Shown: positions 39,414-47,328 of the stretch, piece by piece
Numbering within the stretch: the stretch's first letter is position 1
Layout of the letters: the number at the start of each line of letters is the position of its first letter
NCBI RefSeq assembly: GCF_024746835.1
Contig: NZ_CP080531.1
Coordinates: forward strand, 6,530,001 to 6,594,000
Length of the DNA: 64,000 nucleotides
Direction of reading: 5' to 3'
Source of the DNA: Mesorhizobium sp. AR02
GTDB lineage: Bacteria; Pseudomonadota; Alphaproteobacteria; Rhizobiales; Rhizobiaceae
Program-made: the position numbers and the translations under genes
The notes under the pieces: model-generated
The model's input: only the letters and a program-made list of their open reading frames with translations
Told to the model about the DNA's origin: nothing
The model's database searches: none

Positions 39414-41075
39414 ATGAAGAAACTGCTTCTGGCCGCATCAGCCGCGGCACTGCTGGCCGGCACGTGGCTCGCTCCGGCGCAGGCCGAATACCTCAAGGAG
39501 CACCGAGGCGGCACCATCCGTCTTCTGGCCCGCTCGGCGGCGGGAACGCTCGATCCGCACATCAACTACACCGACCAAGGCTGGCAGATGTACCAGCCGA
39601 TCTATGATGGCCTGGTGGCCTTCCGCAAGGCCGAAGGCATGGACGGCTTCACCATCGTCCCCGATCTGGCCGAGGCGCTGCCGCAGGTTAGCAATGACGG
39701 CAAGACCTTCACCTTCAAGCTGCGCAAGGGCATCAAGTTCTCCAGCGGCCAGGATATGGGCGTCAAGGACGTCGTTGCCTCCTTCCAGCGCATCTTCAAG
39801 GTTTCCGGACCGACCTCCGGCACCTTCTATGCCGGCATCGTCGGCGCCGACAAATGCCTGGCTGACACCAAGAGCTGCACGCTGGACGGTGGCGTTGTCG
39901 GTGACGAAGCCGCCGGCACCATCACCATCAATCTCACCAAGCCGGACGCAGAGATCCTCTACAAGCTTGCCTTGCCACACGCCGTGGTCCTGCCTGCGGA
40001 CACGCCTGCCGAAGACATGGGCTCCAAGCCCATCCCCAGCACCGGTGCGTACATGATCTCCGCCTTCGATCCCAACAAGGGCATGACGGTGTCGCGCAAC
40101 CCCAATTTCAAGCAGTGGAGCGAGGAAGCGCAGCCGGACGGTTACCCGGATGTCGTACAATATGATTTCGGCCTGTCCGAGGAAGCCGCCGTCACGGCGA
40201 TCCAGAACGGCGAAGCCGACTGGATGTTCGACGCACTGCCGAGCGATCGCCTGGGCGAACTCGGCAGCAAGTCCATGGACCAGTTGCACATCTCGCCGCT
40301 TTCGGCATGGTGGTACGCGCCGCTGAACAACCGTCTCGCGCCGTTCGACAACGAAAAGGCCCGCCAGGCCGTTGCCTATGCGATCGACCGCAACACGCTG
40401 GTCAAGCTGTTCGGTGGCAAGGTGCTGGCTTCGCCGGTCTGCCAGGTCCTGCCACCGGATTTCCCCGGCCATGAAGACTATTGCCCCTTCACCAAGAACC
40501 CCGGTGAAAAATGGTCGGCGCCGGATCTCGACAAGGCCAAGCAGCTCGTTGAGGAATCCGGCACCAAGGGCCAGAAGGTGACGATCATCGTCGAGGATAC
40601 CGCCATTTCGCGGTCGATCGGCGTCTATCTGCAGAGCGTGCTGACCACCATCGGCTATGTCGCCGACGTCAAGCCGATCTCGTCCAACATCCAGTTCACC
40701 TACATCCAGAACACCAACAACAAGGTGCAGATGTCGGTTACCCAATGGTACAAGGACTATCCTGCGGCTTCCGACTTCCTGAACATCCTGTTCAGCTGCG
40801 CCTCCTTCCGTGAAGGTTCGGATGCTTCGATCAACATCGCCGGTTTCTGCGACAAGGATATCGACGCCAAGATGCAGAAGGCGCTGGACCTCGGCGTGAC
40901 CGATCAGAAAGCCGCCGACAAGATGTGGGCCGAAATCGACAGGCAGATCACGGACAAGGCACCGGCCGTCGGCCTCTTCACGCCGAAGCGGCTTGACTTC
41001 GTCAGCAAACGGGTTGGCAATTTCAAGTTCAACCGGCAGTTCAACTGGATGATCACCCAGTCCTGGGTGCAGTAA
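39414..41075 (+). CDS. ABC peptide importer substrate-binding protein (SBP family 5)
   Basis: A 553-residue periplasmic protein. The signal peptide is KKLLLAASAAALLAGTW...AQA, with cleavage near residue 24 before EYLKEHRGG. It is followed by a family 5 binding domain (TFKLRKGIKFSSGQDMGVKDV, cited from its second part, and ARQAVAYAIDRNTLVKL). These proteins bind oligopeptides, dipeptides, opines or nickel chelates. AAGGGGA precedes the ATG. The 22-base gap to the first permease gene shows operon structure. The linked peptidases point to peptides as ligand. Confidence 0.93.
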   Translation: MKKLLLAASAAALLAGTWLAPAQAEYLKEHRGGTIRLLARSAAGTLDPHINYTDQGWQMYQPIYDGLVAFRKAEGMDGFTIVPDLAEALPQVSNDGKTFTFKLRKGIKFSSGQDMGVKDVVASFQRIFKVSGPTSGTFYAGIVGADKCLADTKSCTLDGGVVGDEAAGTITINLTKPDAEILYKLALPHAVVLPADTPAEDMGSKPIPSTGAYMISAFDPNKGMTVSRNPNFKQWSEEAQPDGYPDVVQYDFGLSEEAAVTAIQNGEADWMFDALPSDRLGELGSKSMDQLHISPLSAWWYAPLNNRLAPFDNEKARQAVAYAIDRNTLVKLFGGKVLASPVCQVLPPDFPGHEDYCPFTKNPGEKWSAPDLDKAKQLVEESGTKGQKVTIIVEDTAISRSIGVYLQSVLTTIGYVADVKPISSNIQFTYIQNTNNKVQMSVTQWYKDYPAASDFLNILFSCASFREGSDASINIAGFCDKDIDAKMQKALDLGVTDQKAADKMWAEIDRQITDKAPAVGLFTPKRLDFVSKRVGNFKFNRQFNWMITQSWVQ

Positions 41076-41097
41076 CGACCTGCGGAGGGACACGTCC

Positions 41098-42114
41098 GTG
41101 TCGAACCAAGCTGTCGCCATGCCGCGCAAGACGCGAGGGCCCTGGGCCGTCGCCTTTGCGAAGCTGGCAACGGACAGGGCTGCCATGGCATCCCTGGCCG
41201 TGTTCCTCCTCATCGTCCTTGCCTGCCTCAGTGCGCCTCTCTACGCGAAATGGGCCGGCGTGGACCCGTTCGCCTCGACGCTCGACGCCGTCATCCAGAT
41301 CGACGGCGCCGACGTCCCGGTGATGGAACAGTCGACCGAGGGGCTCGGGCTTGGCTACACGCCGCTCGGTCCGACCTGGCGGCTCGGCAATTATTTCCTT
41401 GGCGCCGACAGCCAGGGGCGCGATGTCATGGCCAGGATGCTCTATGGCGGGCTGAGCTCGCTGCTGATCTCCGGGGCGGCCACCATCTTCACGCTGATCA
41501 TCGGCACGGCGGCGGGATTGATCGCCGGCTATTTCGGCGGCATCACCGATACGGTGCTGTCGCGCTTGCTGGATGTCCTGTGGGCGTTCCCGATCTACCT
41601 GCTGGCGATCTCGCTTTCCATCGTCACCATCGCGCAAGGCATTTCGATCGGGCCGATCGAGATCGAGTCCGGCAGTCTGTGGCTGCCGGTCATCATCATC
41701 GGCATCGTCTACGTGCCCTATGTGGCGCGTCCGATACGCGGGCAGGTGCTGTCGCTGCGACACAGCGAGTTCGTGTTCGCCGCGATCAATCTGGGTGTAC
41801 CCGGGTGGCGCATCCTGTGGCGCGATATCCTCCCCAACATCACCACCACGCTCATCGTCTTCGTGCCACTGATGATGGCGCTGAACATGCTGACGGAGTC
41901 GGCGCTTTCCTTCCTGTCGATCGGCGTGCAGCCGCCCGCTGCAAGCTGGGGCACCATCATCCAGGATGGACAGGCGCTGCTCTACACCAGGCCACTGGTG
42001 GCGCTGGTGCCTGGCCTGGCGATCGCAGTTTCGGTCATGGCACTCAATGTCTTCGGCGACGGCCTGCGCGACGCGCTCGACCCGCGCTCCAAGGTTCGGC
42101 TGGGGCGCGACTGA
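41098..42114 (+). CDS. ABC peptide importer permease (OppC/DppC type, GTG start)
   Basis: A 338-residue permease with an N-terminal cytoplasmic stretch, an early helix (MASLAVFLLIVLACLSAPLY), a periplasmic insert, and the LGADSQGRDVMARMLYGG segment typical of DppC proteins. The ATPase-contact loop is HSEFVFAAINLGVPGWRILW. The start is a GTG at 41098, with GGAGGG 8 bases upstream. The stop shares one base with the next ATG (TGATG). The large periplasmic segment between helices 1 and 2 is longer than in E. coli OppC. Confidence 0.92.
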   Translation: MSNQAVAMPRKTRGPWAVAFAKLATDRAAMASLAVFLLIVLACLSAPLYAKWAGVDPFASTLDAVIQIDGADVPVMEQSTEGLGLGYTPLGPTWRLGNYFLGADSQGRDVMARMLYGGLSSLLISGAATIFTLIIGTAAGLIAGYFGGITDTVLSRLLDVLWAFPIYLLAISLSIVTIAQGISIGPIEIESGSLWLPVIIIGIVYVPYVARPIRGQVLSLRHSEFVFAAINLGVPGWRILWRDILPNITTTLIVFVPLMMALNMLTESALSFLSIGVQPPAASWGTIIQDGQALLYTRPLVALVPGLAIAVSVMALNVFGDGLRDALDPRSKVRLGRD

Positions 42115-43085
42115 TGTTTTACGCCATCCTGCGCCGTTTCGGTCAGATGCTGTTCGTTATGTTCGGCATCTCGGTCATCGTCTTCCTGATCTTCTTCGCG
42201 ACGCCGGGCGCCGACCCGGCGGCGCGCATCGCCGGCCGCAATGCATCGCCCGAAGTGCTGGAAGCGGTGCGCCACAGTTTTGGCTTCGATCGGCCGCTCT
42301 ACGTGCAATATGTGAAGATGATGGAGAAGATCTTCGTCACAGGCGATCTGACCTCCTTCGTCAACCGGGGCTGGAAGGTGGTGCCGGCAGTCATGGATTC
42401 AATTCCGGTCACGCTCTCGCTGGTGTTCGGAGCGGCGATCCTGTGGGTGGTTGTCTCCATCGTCATCGGCATCGTCGCCGCCGCCACCCGCGACAGCTGG
42501 CTGGACAAGCTGCTGATGGCGCTGGGCCTGCTCGGCATTTCCATGCCGGTCTACTGGCTGGGCGAGGTGATGAACCTGATCACCCAGAGCCGCTACCACG
42601 ACAGCTGGGCGTTCTCCTGGGTGCCGCCACTCGGCTACAAGAATTTCTCCGACGATCCAAAAGGCTGGTTCCTGACGCTGGTCATTCCGTGGATCACGCT
42701 GGCCATTCTCTATATCGGCATCTATGGGCGCGTGTTGCGCGCGGCGATCATCGAATCCCTGCAGGAAGACTTTATCCGCACGGCCCGGGCCAAAGGCCTG
42801 TCGGAGACGCGCATCCTGCTGCGCCATGCCTTGCGCACATCGCTCATCGCCTTCGTTACCTTGTTCGGCCTCGACTTCGGCGCGTTGGTGGGAGGCTCAG
42901 CCCTTTTGACCGAGGTGGTGTTCGGACTGCACGGCATCGGCAAGCTCACCTATGACGCGCTGCAGAACCTCGATCTGCCGATGATCATGGCGACGGTGAT
43001 GTACGCGTCCATGTTCGTGGTCATCGCCAATGCGGTCGTCGATTTCGTCTACATCCTGCTCGATCCGCGCTTGAGGACATCATGA
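42114..43085 (+). CDS. ABC peptide importer permease (OppB/DppB type)
   Basis: A 323-residue permease with the family start MFYAILRRFGQMLFVMFGIS and the periplasmic TPGADPAARIAG motif. Five further helices follow, and the coupling loop is ESLQEDFIRTARAKGLSETR. DppB usually precedes DppC; here the order is C then B, which is less common. It overlaps the upstream gene by one base and the downstream ATPase by four (ATGA). Confidence 0.93.
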   Translation: MFYAILRRFGQMLFVMFGISVIVFLIFFATPGADPAARIAGRNASPEVLEAVRHSFGFDRPLYVQYVKMMEKIFVTGDLTSFVNRGWKVVPAVMDSIPVTLSLVFGAAILWVVVSIVIGIVAAATRDSWLDKLLMALGLLGISMPVYWLGEVMNLITQSRYHDSWAFSWVPPLGYKNFSDDPKGWFLTLVIPWITLAILYIGIYGRVLRAAIIESLQEDFIRTARAKGLSETRILLRHALRTSLIAFVTLFGLDFGALVGGSALLTEVVFGLHGIGKLTYDALQNLDLPMIMATVMYASMFVVIANAVVDFVYILLDPRLRTS

Positions 43086-44041
43086 TACTGTCGGTGCGCG
43101 ACCTCAAAGTATCCTTCCGCACCAATGACGGCCTGGTGCGGGCCATCGATGGCGTTTCCTTCGACCTCGAGGAAAGCGAGATCCTCGGTGTCGTCGGCGA
43201 ATCCGGTTCCGGCAAGACCGTATCGCTGCTGGCCGTCATGGGCCTCATCACCGATCCCAACGCCAGCATCGAAGGTTCGATCCGCTACAAGGGCCGCCAG
43301 CTCGTCGGCCTGCCACCGCGTGAACTGAGACGCCTGCGCGGCAACGAGATCGCCATGATCTTCCAGGATCCGATGACGGCGCTGACGCCGGTCTACACGA
43401 TCGGCTGGCAGATCGCCGAACAGATCCGCGCGCACCAAAAAATCAGCAAGGCCAAGGCGATGGAGCGCGTCGAAGAACTGATGGCCGAGGTGAATTTTCC
43501 CAACCCGCACGAGGCGATGTCGCGCTACCCGCACCAGCTTTCGGGCGGCATGCGCCAGCGCGCGGTGATCGCAATGGCGCTGTCCTGCAATCCGGCGCTG
43601 CTGGTGGCCGACGAGCCGACCACGGCGCTGGATGTCACGGTGCAGGCCGGCATTCTCGACCTCGTGCGCAAGCTGCGCGCGACGCACAAATCGGCTGTGG
43701 TCTTCATCACGCATGATATGGGCGTGGTTTCCGAACTCGCCGACCGGGTCATGGTCATGTATGCGGGCCGCGTGGTGGAGCGTGGCAGCCGCATGGAGCT
43801 TTTCTCCGATCCTAGACACCCCTACACGCGCGCGCTGCTCGGGTCGATCCCGCCGCTGACCGGCGAAAAACCGCGCCGCCTGCCGGCCATCCCGGGCTCG
43901 CCGCCGTCGCTGCTGCGCTTGCCGCAGGGCTGCGCCTTCGGTCCGCGCTGCCCGGTTCACTACGAGCCCTGCGTGACCGGCAAGCCCGACCTTGGCGGTG
44001 GGACCCACGCCGCGGCGTGCTTTCGGGTGGCACAGGCATGA
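43082..44041 (+). CDS. ABC peptide importer ATPase (OppD/DppD type)
   Basis: A 319-residue ATPase with Walker A GESGSGKT at residues 39-46, the signature LSGGMRQRAVIAMAL and Walker B LLVADEPTTALD. The C-terminal oligo_HPY extension has the Cys cluster GCAFGPRCPVHYEPC, which in related proteins coordinates an iron-sulfur cluster. Overlaps of four bases on both sides (ATGA) show tight coupling in the opp operon. Confidence 0.95.
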   Translation: MILSVRDLKVSFRTNDGLVRAIDGVSFDLEESEILGVVGESGSGKTVSLLAVMGLITDPNASIEGSIRYKGRQLVGLPPRELRRLRGNEIAMIFQDPMTALTPVYTIGWQIAEQIRAHQKISKAKAMERVEELMAEVNFPNPHEAMSRYPHQLSGGMRQRAVIAMALSCNPALLVADEPTTALDVTVQAGILDLVRKLRATHKSAVVFITHDMGVVSELADRVMVMYAGRVVERGSRMELFSDPRHPYTRALLGSIPPLTGEKPRRLPAIPGSPPSLLRLPQGCAFGPRCPVHYEPCVTGKPDLGGGTHAAACFRVAQA

Positions 44042-45030
44042 GCGGACCGATGACCGACAGCCCAATCCTCGAGACGCGTTCGCTGGGAAAGCGTTTTTCG
44101 ATCGGCACCCGCTTTTCCGCCGAAGGCAAGCGAACCGTCCATGCGGTCGACAATGTTTCGCTGACCGTGCGGCGCGGCGAGACCGTCGGGCTGGTCGGCG
44201 AATCCGGATGTGGCAAGTCCACTCTGGCGCGCTGCCTGGTGAGGCTCTACGACATATCGGACGGTGAGCTGCTGTTCGAAGGCGAGGACATCACCTCGAA
44301 ATCGCTGTCCGAACTCAGGCCACTGCGGCGGCGCCTGCAAATGGTGTTCCAGGACCCGTCGGCCTCGCTCAATCCGCGCCGGCGCGTCGGCGATCTGGTG
44401 GCCGAGCCGCTGCGTATCCATGGCAAGCTTTCGTCCCGCGAGATCACCGCGCGTGTCGCCGAGCTCTTCGATCTCGTCGGACTGCTGCCCGACCATGTCA
44501 TGCGCTATCCGCACGAATTCTCCGGCGGCCAGCGCCAGCGCGTCGGCATTGCGCGGGCGATCGCGCTGAATCCCGATCTTGTCGTGCTGGATGAACCGGT
44601 CTCGGCTCTCGACGTGTCGGTGCAGGCGCAGATCGTCAACCTGCTGGCCGACCTGCAGGAGAAGCTGAACCTCACCTATATCTTCATTGCCCACGACCTC
44701 TCGGTGGTGCGTCAGGTGTCGACCCGCATCGCGGTCATGTATCTCGGCTCGATCGTCGAGGAAGGGCCAGCTGAAGAGGTGTTTGCGGCCCCGGCCCATC
44801 CCTACAGCCAGGCGCTGATCTCGGCGGTTCCCGTGGTGGAGACGACGCCCAGCGGGACGCGCAAGCGCATCATCCTGACCGGTGACGTGCCGAGCCCGCT
44901 GAAACCGCCATCCGGCTGCCGTTTCCACCCCCGATGCCCGATCGCGGTTGAGCAATGCCGCACGGAGCGACCGGAGCTGAGGGAATATCGACCCGGCCGC
45001 AAAGTGGCCTGCCATTTCCCAACGGTTTAG
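44038..45030 (+). CDS. ABC peptide importer ATPase (OppF/DppF type)
   Basis: A 330-residue ATPase with Walker A GESGCGKST at residues 54-62, the signature FSGGQRQRVGIARAI, Walker B LVVLDEPVSALD and the C-terminal oligo_HPY motif GCRFHPRCPIAVEQC. It completes a five-gene importer (binding protein, two permeases, two ATPases) and is the last gene of the peptidase-transporter operon. The start at 44038 overlaps oppD by four bases; the frame is open upstream to 44017. AT-rich sequence with AAAAGA and TCTTTT (45047-45071) follows and may contribute to termination. Confidence 0.95.
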   Translation: MSGPMTDSPILETRSLGKRFSIGTRFSAEGKRTVHAVDNVSLTVRRGETVGLVGESGCGKSTLARCLVRLYDISDGELLFEGEDITSKSLSELRPLRRRLQMVFQDPSASLNPRRRVGDLVAEPLRIHGKLSSREITARVAELFDLVGLLPDHVMRYPHEFSGGQRQRVGIARAIALNPDLVVLDEPVSALDVSVQAQIVNLLADLQEKLNLTYIFIAHDLSVVRQVSTRIAVMYLGSIVEEGPAEEVFAAPAHPYSQALISAVPVVETTPSGTRKRIILTGDVPSPLKPPSGCRFHPRCPIAVEQCRTERPELREYRPGRKVACHFPTV

Positions 45031-45149
45031 CCGACATCCATCGACCAAAAGATTTTTTCAAAGATTCTTTTTTCGCAGGGAACCAACCGCCTGACCGCGC
45101 GTTTCATTGGGTTCGATCGAGCGGTATCGCGATCGACCGGGAGGAAACG

Positions 45150-45452
45150 ATGGACTACCTGCATTTCTTTTCGCCCGTGCGAATCTCGCGCGGGCAGGGA
45201 CACCCTGTAGAAGAAGTGGATAGTGTCGCCGAGGCGATGGTTTTCTTGCGTAAATGGCCGACGGGACGACGTGGGCCAGTGTATCAGTGCGCGCTGAATT
45301 GCTGCTCGGCCGCTTTGTCGGGGCAGATGTCGGCGGAGGAGGCCAGGAAGGCATTCACCGGCTTTGCCCGGATTACGCGGCTTCTGGACGACGACATGGC
45401 GCTGCCCGTCGCCGGCGAAACCATGGCGGGCGTATACGCGTTACGGCGCTAG
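45150..45452 (+). CDS. DUF982 domain protein
   Basis: A 100-residue protein with the DUF982 layout: VDSVAEAMVFLRKWP, then a Cys-containing helix (YQCALNCCSAALSGQMSAEEARKAFTGFA, cited as YQCALNCCSAAL and SAEEARKAF). The family is small, mostly found in Rhizobiales and often in many copies; its function is unknown. GGGAGG precedes the ATG at 45150. The frame extends upstream to 44955, but that part overlaps the end of oppF and is not conserved-looking. Confidence 0.85.
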   Translation: MDYLHFFSPVRISRGQGHPVEEVDSVAEAMVFLRKWPTGRRGPVYQCALNCCSAALSGQMSAEEARKAFTGFARITRLLDDDMALPVAGETMAGVYALRR

Positions 45453-45577
45453 CCACACCGAATTGCTGAACGCCAGGACTGCGTCCGTAGCGGCCGCAGT
45501 GGATTTTCGATGCGTCTGCGGTGAAGGGCCGGCCGGGCTTTCCGGACGGCGCAAGCGCTTGGCCCGGGGCCAAAGTC

Positions 45578-45943
45578 TTAATCCCAAGCGACGGAATAGC
45601 GGTCGATCACCCAAAGCCACGAACCGTCGCTTTGCCGCCGGGCAACCTCGCTGGTGATGTCGCCGTCGGGAAGCCGGGTTGAGGTGAGCGCGAGGTCACC
45701 ACAAATAAGCGCCGGGCACTGCTCGCCGATCGCAAACTTCCGTCCGGACGCGACAATCCCGGCATAGTAGTCACGAATGGCTTCGCGGCCGCGCAGAAAA
45801 CGTCCGTCGCCGCAGTCGATCACGGCATCCGCCTCGAACAGGGCGACCATACCGTCGACATCGCCCGCATGCTGTCTCGCTATCAGCATGGGTTCCAGCT
45901 GCTGCGGGTCGGAGGTGGGCTTTCCTGCGCTGGGATCATTCAT
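45578..45943 (-). CDS. NTF2-like (SnoaL/DUF4440-type) protein
   Basis: A 121-residue protein with the cone-shaped NTF2-like fold signature: MLIARQHAGDVDGMVALFEADAVIDCGD (cited as RQHAGDVDGMVALF), then GREAIRDYYAGIVASGRKF and a C-terminal WLWVIDRYSVAWD. Such proteins are small enzymes of the ketosteroid-isomerase type or ligand binders; the role here is unknown. AAGGGAG precedes the ATG. A short hairpin (TTGGCC and GGCCAA, 45559-45573) lies just beyond its stop in the convergent gap with the DUF982 gene. Confidence 0.8.
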   Translation of the reverse strand: MNDPSAGKPTSDPQQLEPMLIARQHAGDVDGMVALFEADAVIDCGDGRFLRGREAIRDYYAGIVASGRKFAIGEQCPALICGDLALTSTRLPDGDITSEVARRQSDGSWLWVIDRYSVAWD

Positions 45944-46044
45944 GGTGGCTGCTCCCTTGCCGGGGCCGACCCTATCGCAACCGGCTCCAGTATGTCCGTA
46001 TCAGTCGAGGCATCGCTTGGTTTAGCGGGCTATCGGCGAAAAAA

Positions 46045-46437
46045 GTGCACTGTCACCGTAATTCCAGGATCAGTCGCCGCGCCTTGCTCTTCCATTCCGG
46101 CTGCGCAGTCGCCGCCTCGACCGTTGCAGCAAACGCTCTCGGCACAAAGCCGCTGAGCCGAGATCGGCAGCCATCCAACGACCTGCAAGGGCTGATTGAG
46201 GCGCACAAGACAGCGTACATATCATTCGGCAAGGCCGTCCACGAAAAGGGTAGCCGCAGCCGCGACCACATCAAGGCTGGCCGAAAGGAGGAGAGGGCAC
46301 TACTGGCCATCTGCACCTTTCCTGCGGTCTGGGAAGTCGATCGCCTGGGGAAGGCCCGATATCTTTTGGAGATCGAGGCGCGCTGCGAACTCGACCTGCC
46401 AGAACACATGCAGGCTCTTCTTCGCTCTACGATGTGA
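46045..46437 (+). CDS. Small hypothetical protein with N-terminal twin-arginine-like signal
   Basis: A 130-residue frame from a GTG. The N-terminus ISRRALLFHSGCAVAASTVA resembles a twin-arginine or lipoprotein-like export signal. The remainder (LIEAHKTAYISFGKAV, KEERALLAICTFPAV, RYLLEIEARCELDLPEHMQ) reads like a helical protein and resembles small hypothetical proteins I recall from Mesorhizobium. No function can be assigned. The start codon and ribosome site are weak, so the true start is uncertain. It is the last GC-normal gene before the AT-rich block. Confidence 0.5.
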   Translation: MHCHRNSRISRRALLFHSGCAVAASTVAANALGTKPLSRDRQPSNDLQGLIEAHKTAYISFGKAVHEKGSRSRDHIKAGRKEERALLAICTFPAVWEVDRLGKARYLLEIEARCELDLPEHMQALLRSTM

Positions 46438-46835
46438 AAGGCTTGATAGGGATCGGGCGCGTAGACGGTCAGACCCAGGAATGTCTACAATGCGCCTCAT
46501 TGCAGCCGTTCAGGTCAGCCCAAGCATTTCCTGAAAATTGCAATTCTATTCGGCTTGAGAAGCATTCAGCACCGAAAATTAGACAACGCTTATGTAAGGC
46601 GAAAGAATTTTCAAGTTGTTCAGCGCGAGGTCTTAACAGCCGATCACGAGTATGTTACCGAATCCGGCGTCGGGTCAGTGCAATTCCCGCAGACCCTTAA
46701 CGCGACAAGGAATTTCATGGTCCCGCAATCGGCAATCTTGCCGCGCATGTTGTTTGGTGACGTGAAACGGCGAGCCAAACGCAAAAATTATGCCCATTCC
46801 ACGTTGCTGACTGAAACAGTCAGGGGTTGACCTGA
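46438..46835. other. Gene-free, relatively AT-rich leader of the RTX operon
   Basis: About 400 bases without a convincing gene; short frames in it look unlike protein. Base composition falls progressively towards the membrane-protein gene. It should hold the promoter of the RTX operon, but I see no confident -35/-10 pair. A short perfect hairpin sits at its end, next to the ribosome site. Confidence 0.5.
46807..46823 (+). promoter_or_regulatory. Hairpin abutting the ribosome site of the small membrane-protein gene
   Basis: CTGACTG and CAGTCAG pair perfectly around AAA. The right arm ends in the AGGGG Shine-Dalgarno region (46822-46826), 9 bases before the ATG at 46836. The hairpin may limit ribosome access, so expression could depend on RNA structure. 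This is inference from position. Confidence 0.45.
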
Positions 46836-47321
46836 ATGTATCCAGAAATTTCGCTAAAAGATTTGAGATGCTCACTGCTCGGGATTTTGGTTGTTTTTAT
46901 TGCTATATTAGCAGTTTTTGCCTTAATTCCAAATAGTTACGTTCAAAATATTGTCAGAGATTACTACTTTGTAAATGTTAATTGCGGAATTATTTCTAAG
47001 CGTATACAGGTATCATTTGCCGTTCACATTTTTTTTACGTTTTTTTTATCTATTTGTTTTCTGTTGATTGCCTTAACCGGAAAACCAAAAAAGCAGCGTA
47101 TTCAGATAAGCTTTATAAACGGCTCCATTTCTATCGTAATTTTTCTTATTTCTTATACTACGCTGAGTTTCATCGCTTTGCCGCCCAGTTTATTTCCAGG
47201 ACAGCATCTGTGTTTTGATCTTATCAATATTGATAAATCGCTTACGTACATTGCTGCTTCTGCATTGGTTACATACTTAGCGGCCGTCTCGGCATCAATT
47301 GCCATTGGATCATGGAGATAA
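46836..47321 (+). CDS. Small four-helix membrane protein of unknown function, candidate immunity protein
   Basis: A 161-residue protein with four clear hydrophobic segments at about residues 12-31 (SLLGILVVFIAILAVFAL), 57-80 (FAVHIFFTFFLSICFLLIAL), 90-114 (GSISIVIFLISYTTLSFIAL) and 134-157 (YIAASALVTYLAAVSASIAI), with short basic loops. I do not recognise a family. The gene is strongly AT-rich, with codons such as ATA, TTA and AAA, unlike its neighbours (19 of 60 bases are G or C at 47041-47100). Its stop is 7 bases before the ATG of the giant RTX gene, so the two are cotranscribed. Small polytopic proteins encoded just upstream of type I-secreted bacteriocins (for example Cvi before CvaC) are immunity proteins; that role here is a hypothesis. 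Confidence 0.8.
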   Translation: MYPEISLKDLRCSLLGILVVFIAILAVFALIPNSYVQNIVRDYYFVNVNCGIISKRIQVSFAVHIFFTFFLSICFLLIALTGKPKKQRIQISFINGSISIVIFLISYTTLSFIALPPSLFPGQHLCFDLINIDKSLTYIAASALVTYLAAVSASIAIGSWR

Positions 47322-47328
47322 GTTAGGT

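Noticed and set aside
39438..41213. 591-codon minus-strand frame opposite the peptide-binding protein gene
   Set aside because: Antisense shadow; the plus-strand gene has signal peptide, ribosome site and family motifs.
46434..46830. Two overlapping small frames upstream of the membrane-protein gene
   Set aside because: Translations lack domain-like features, codon use is poor and no ribosome site supports them; treated as non-coding leader.
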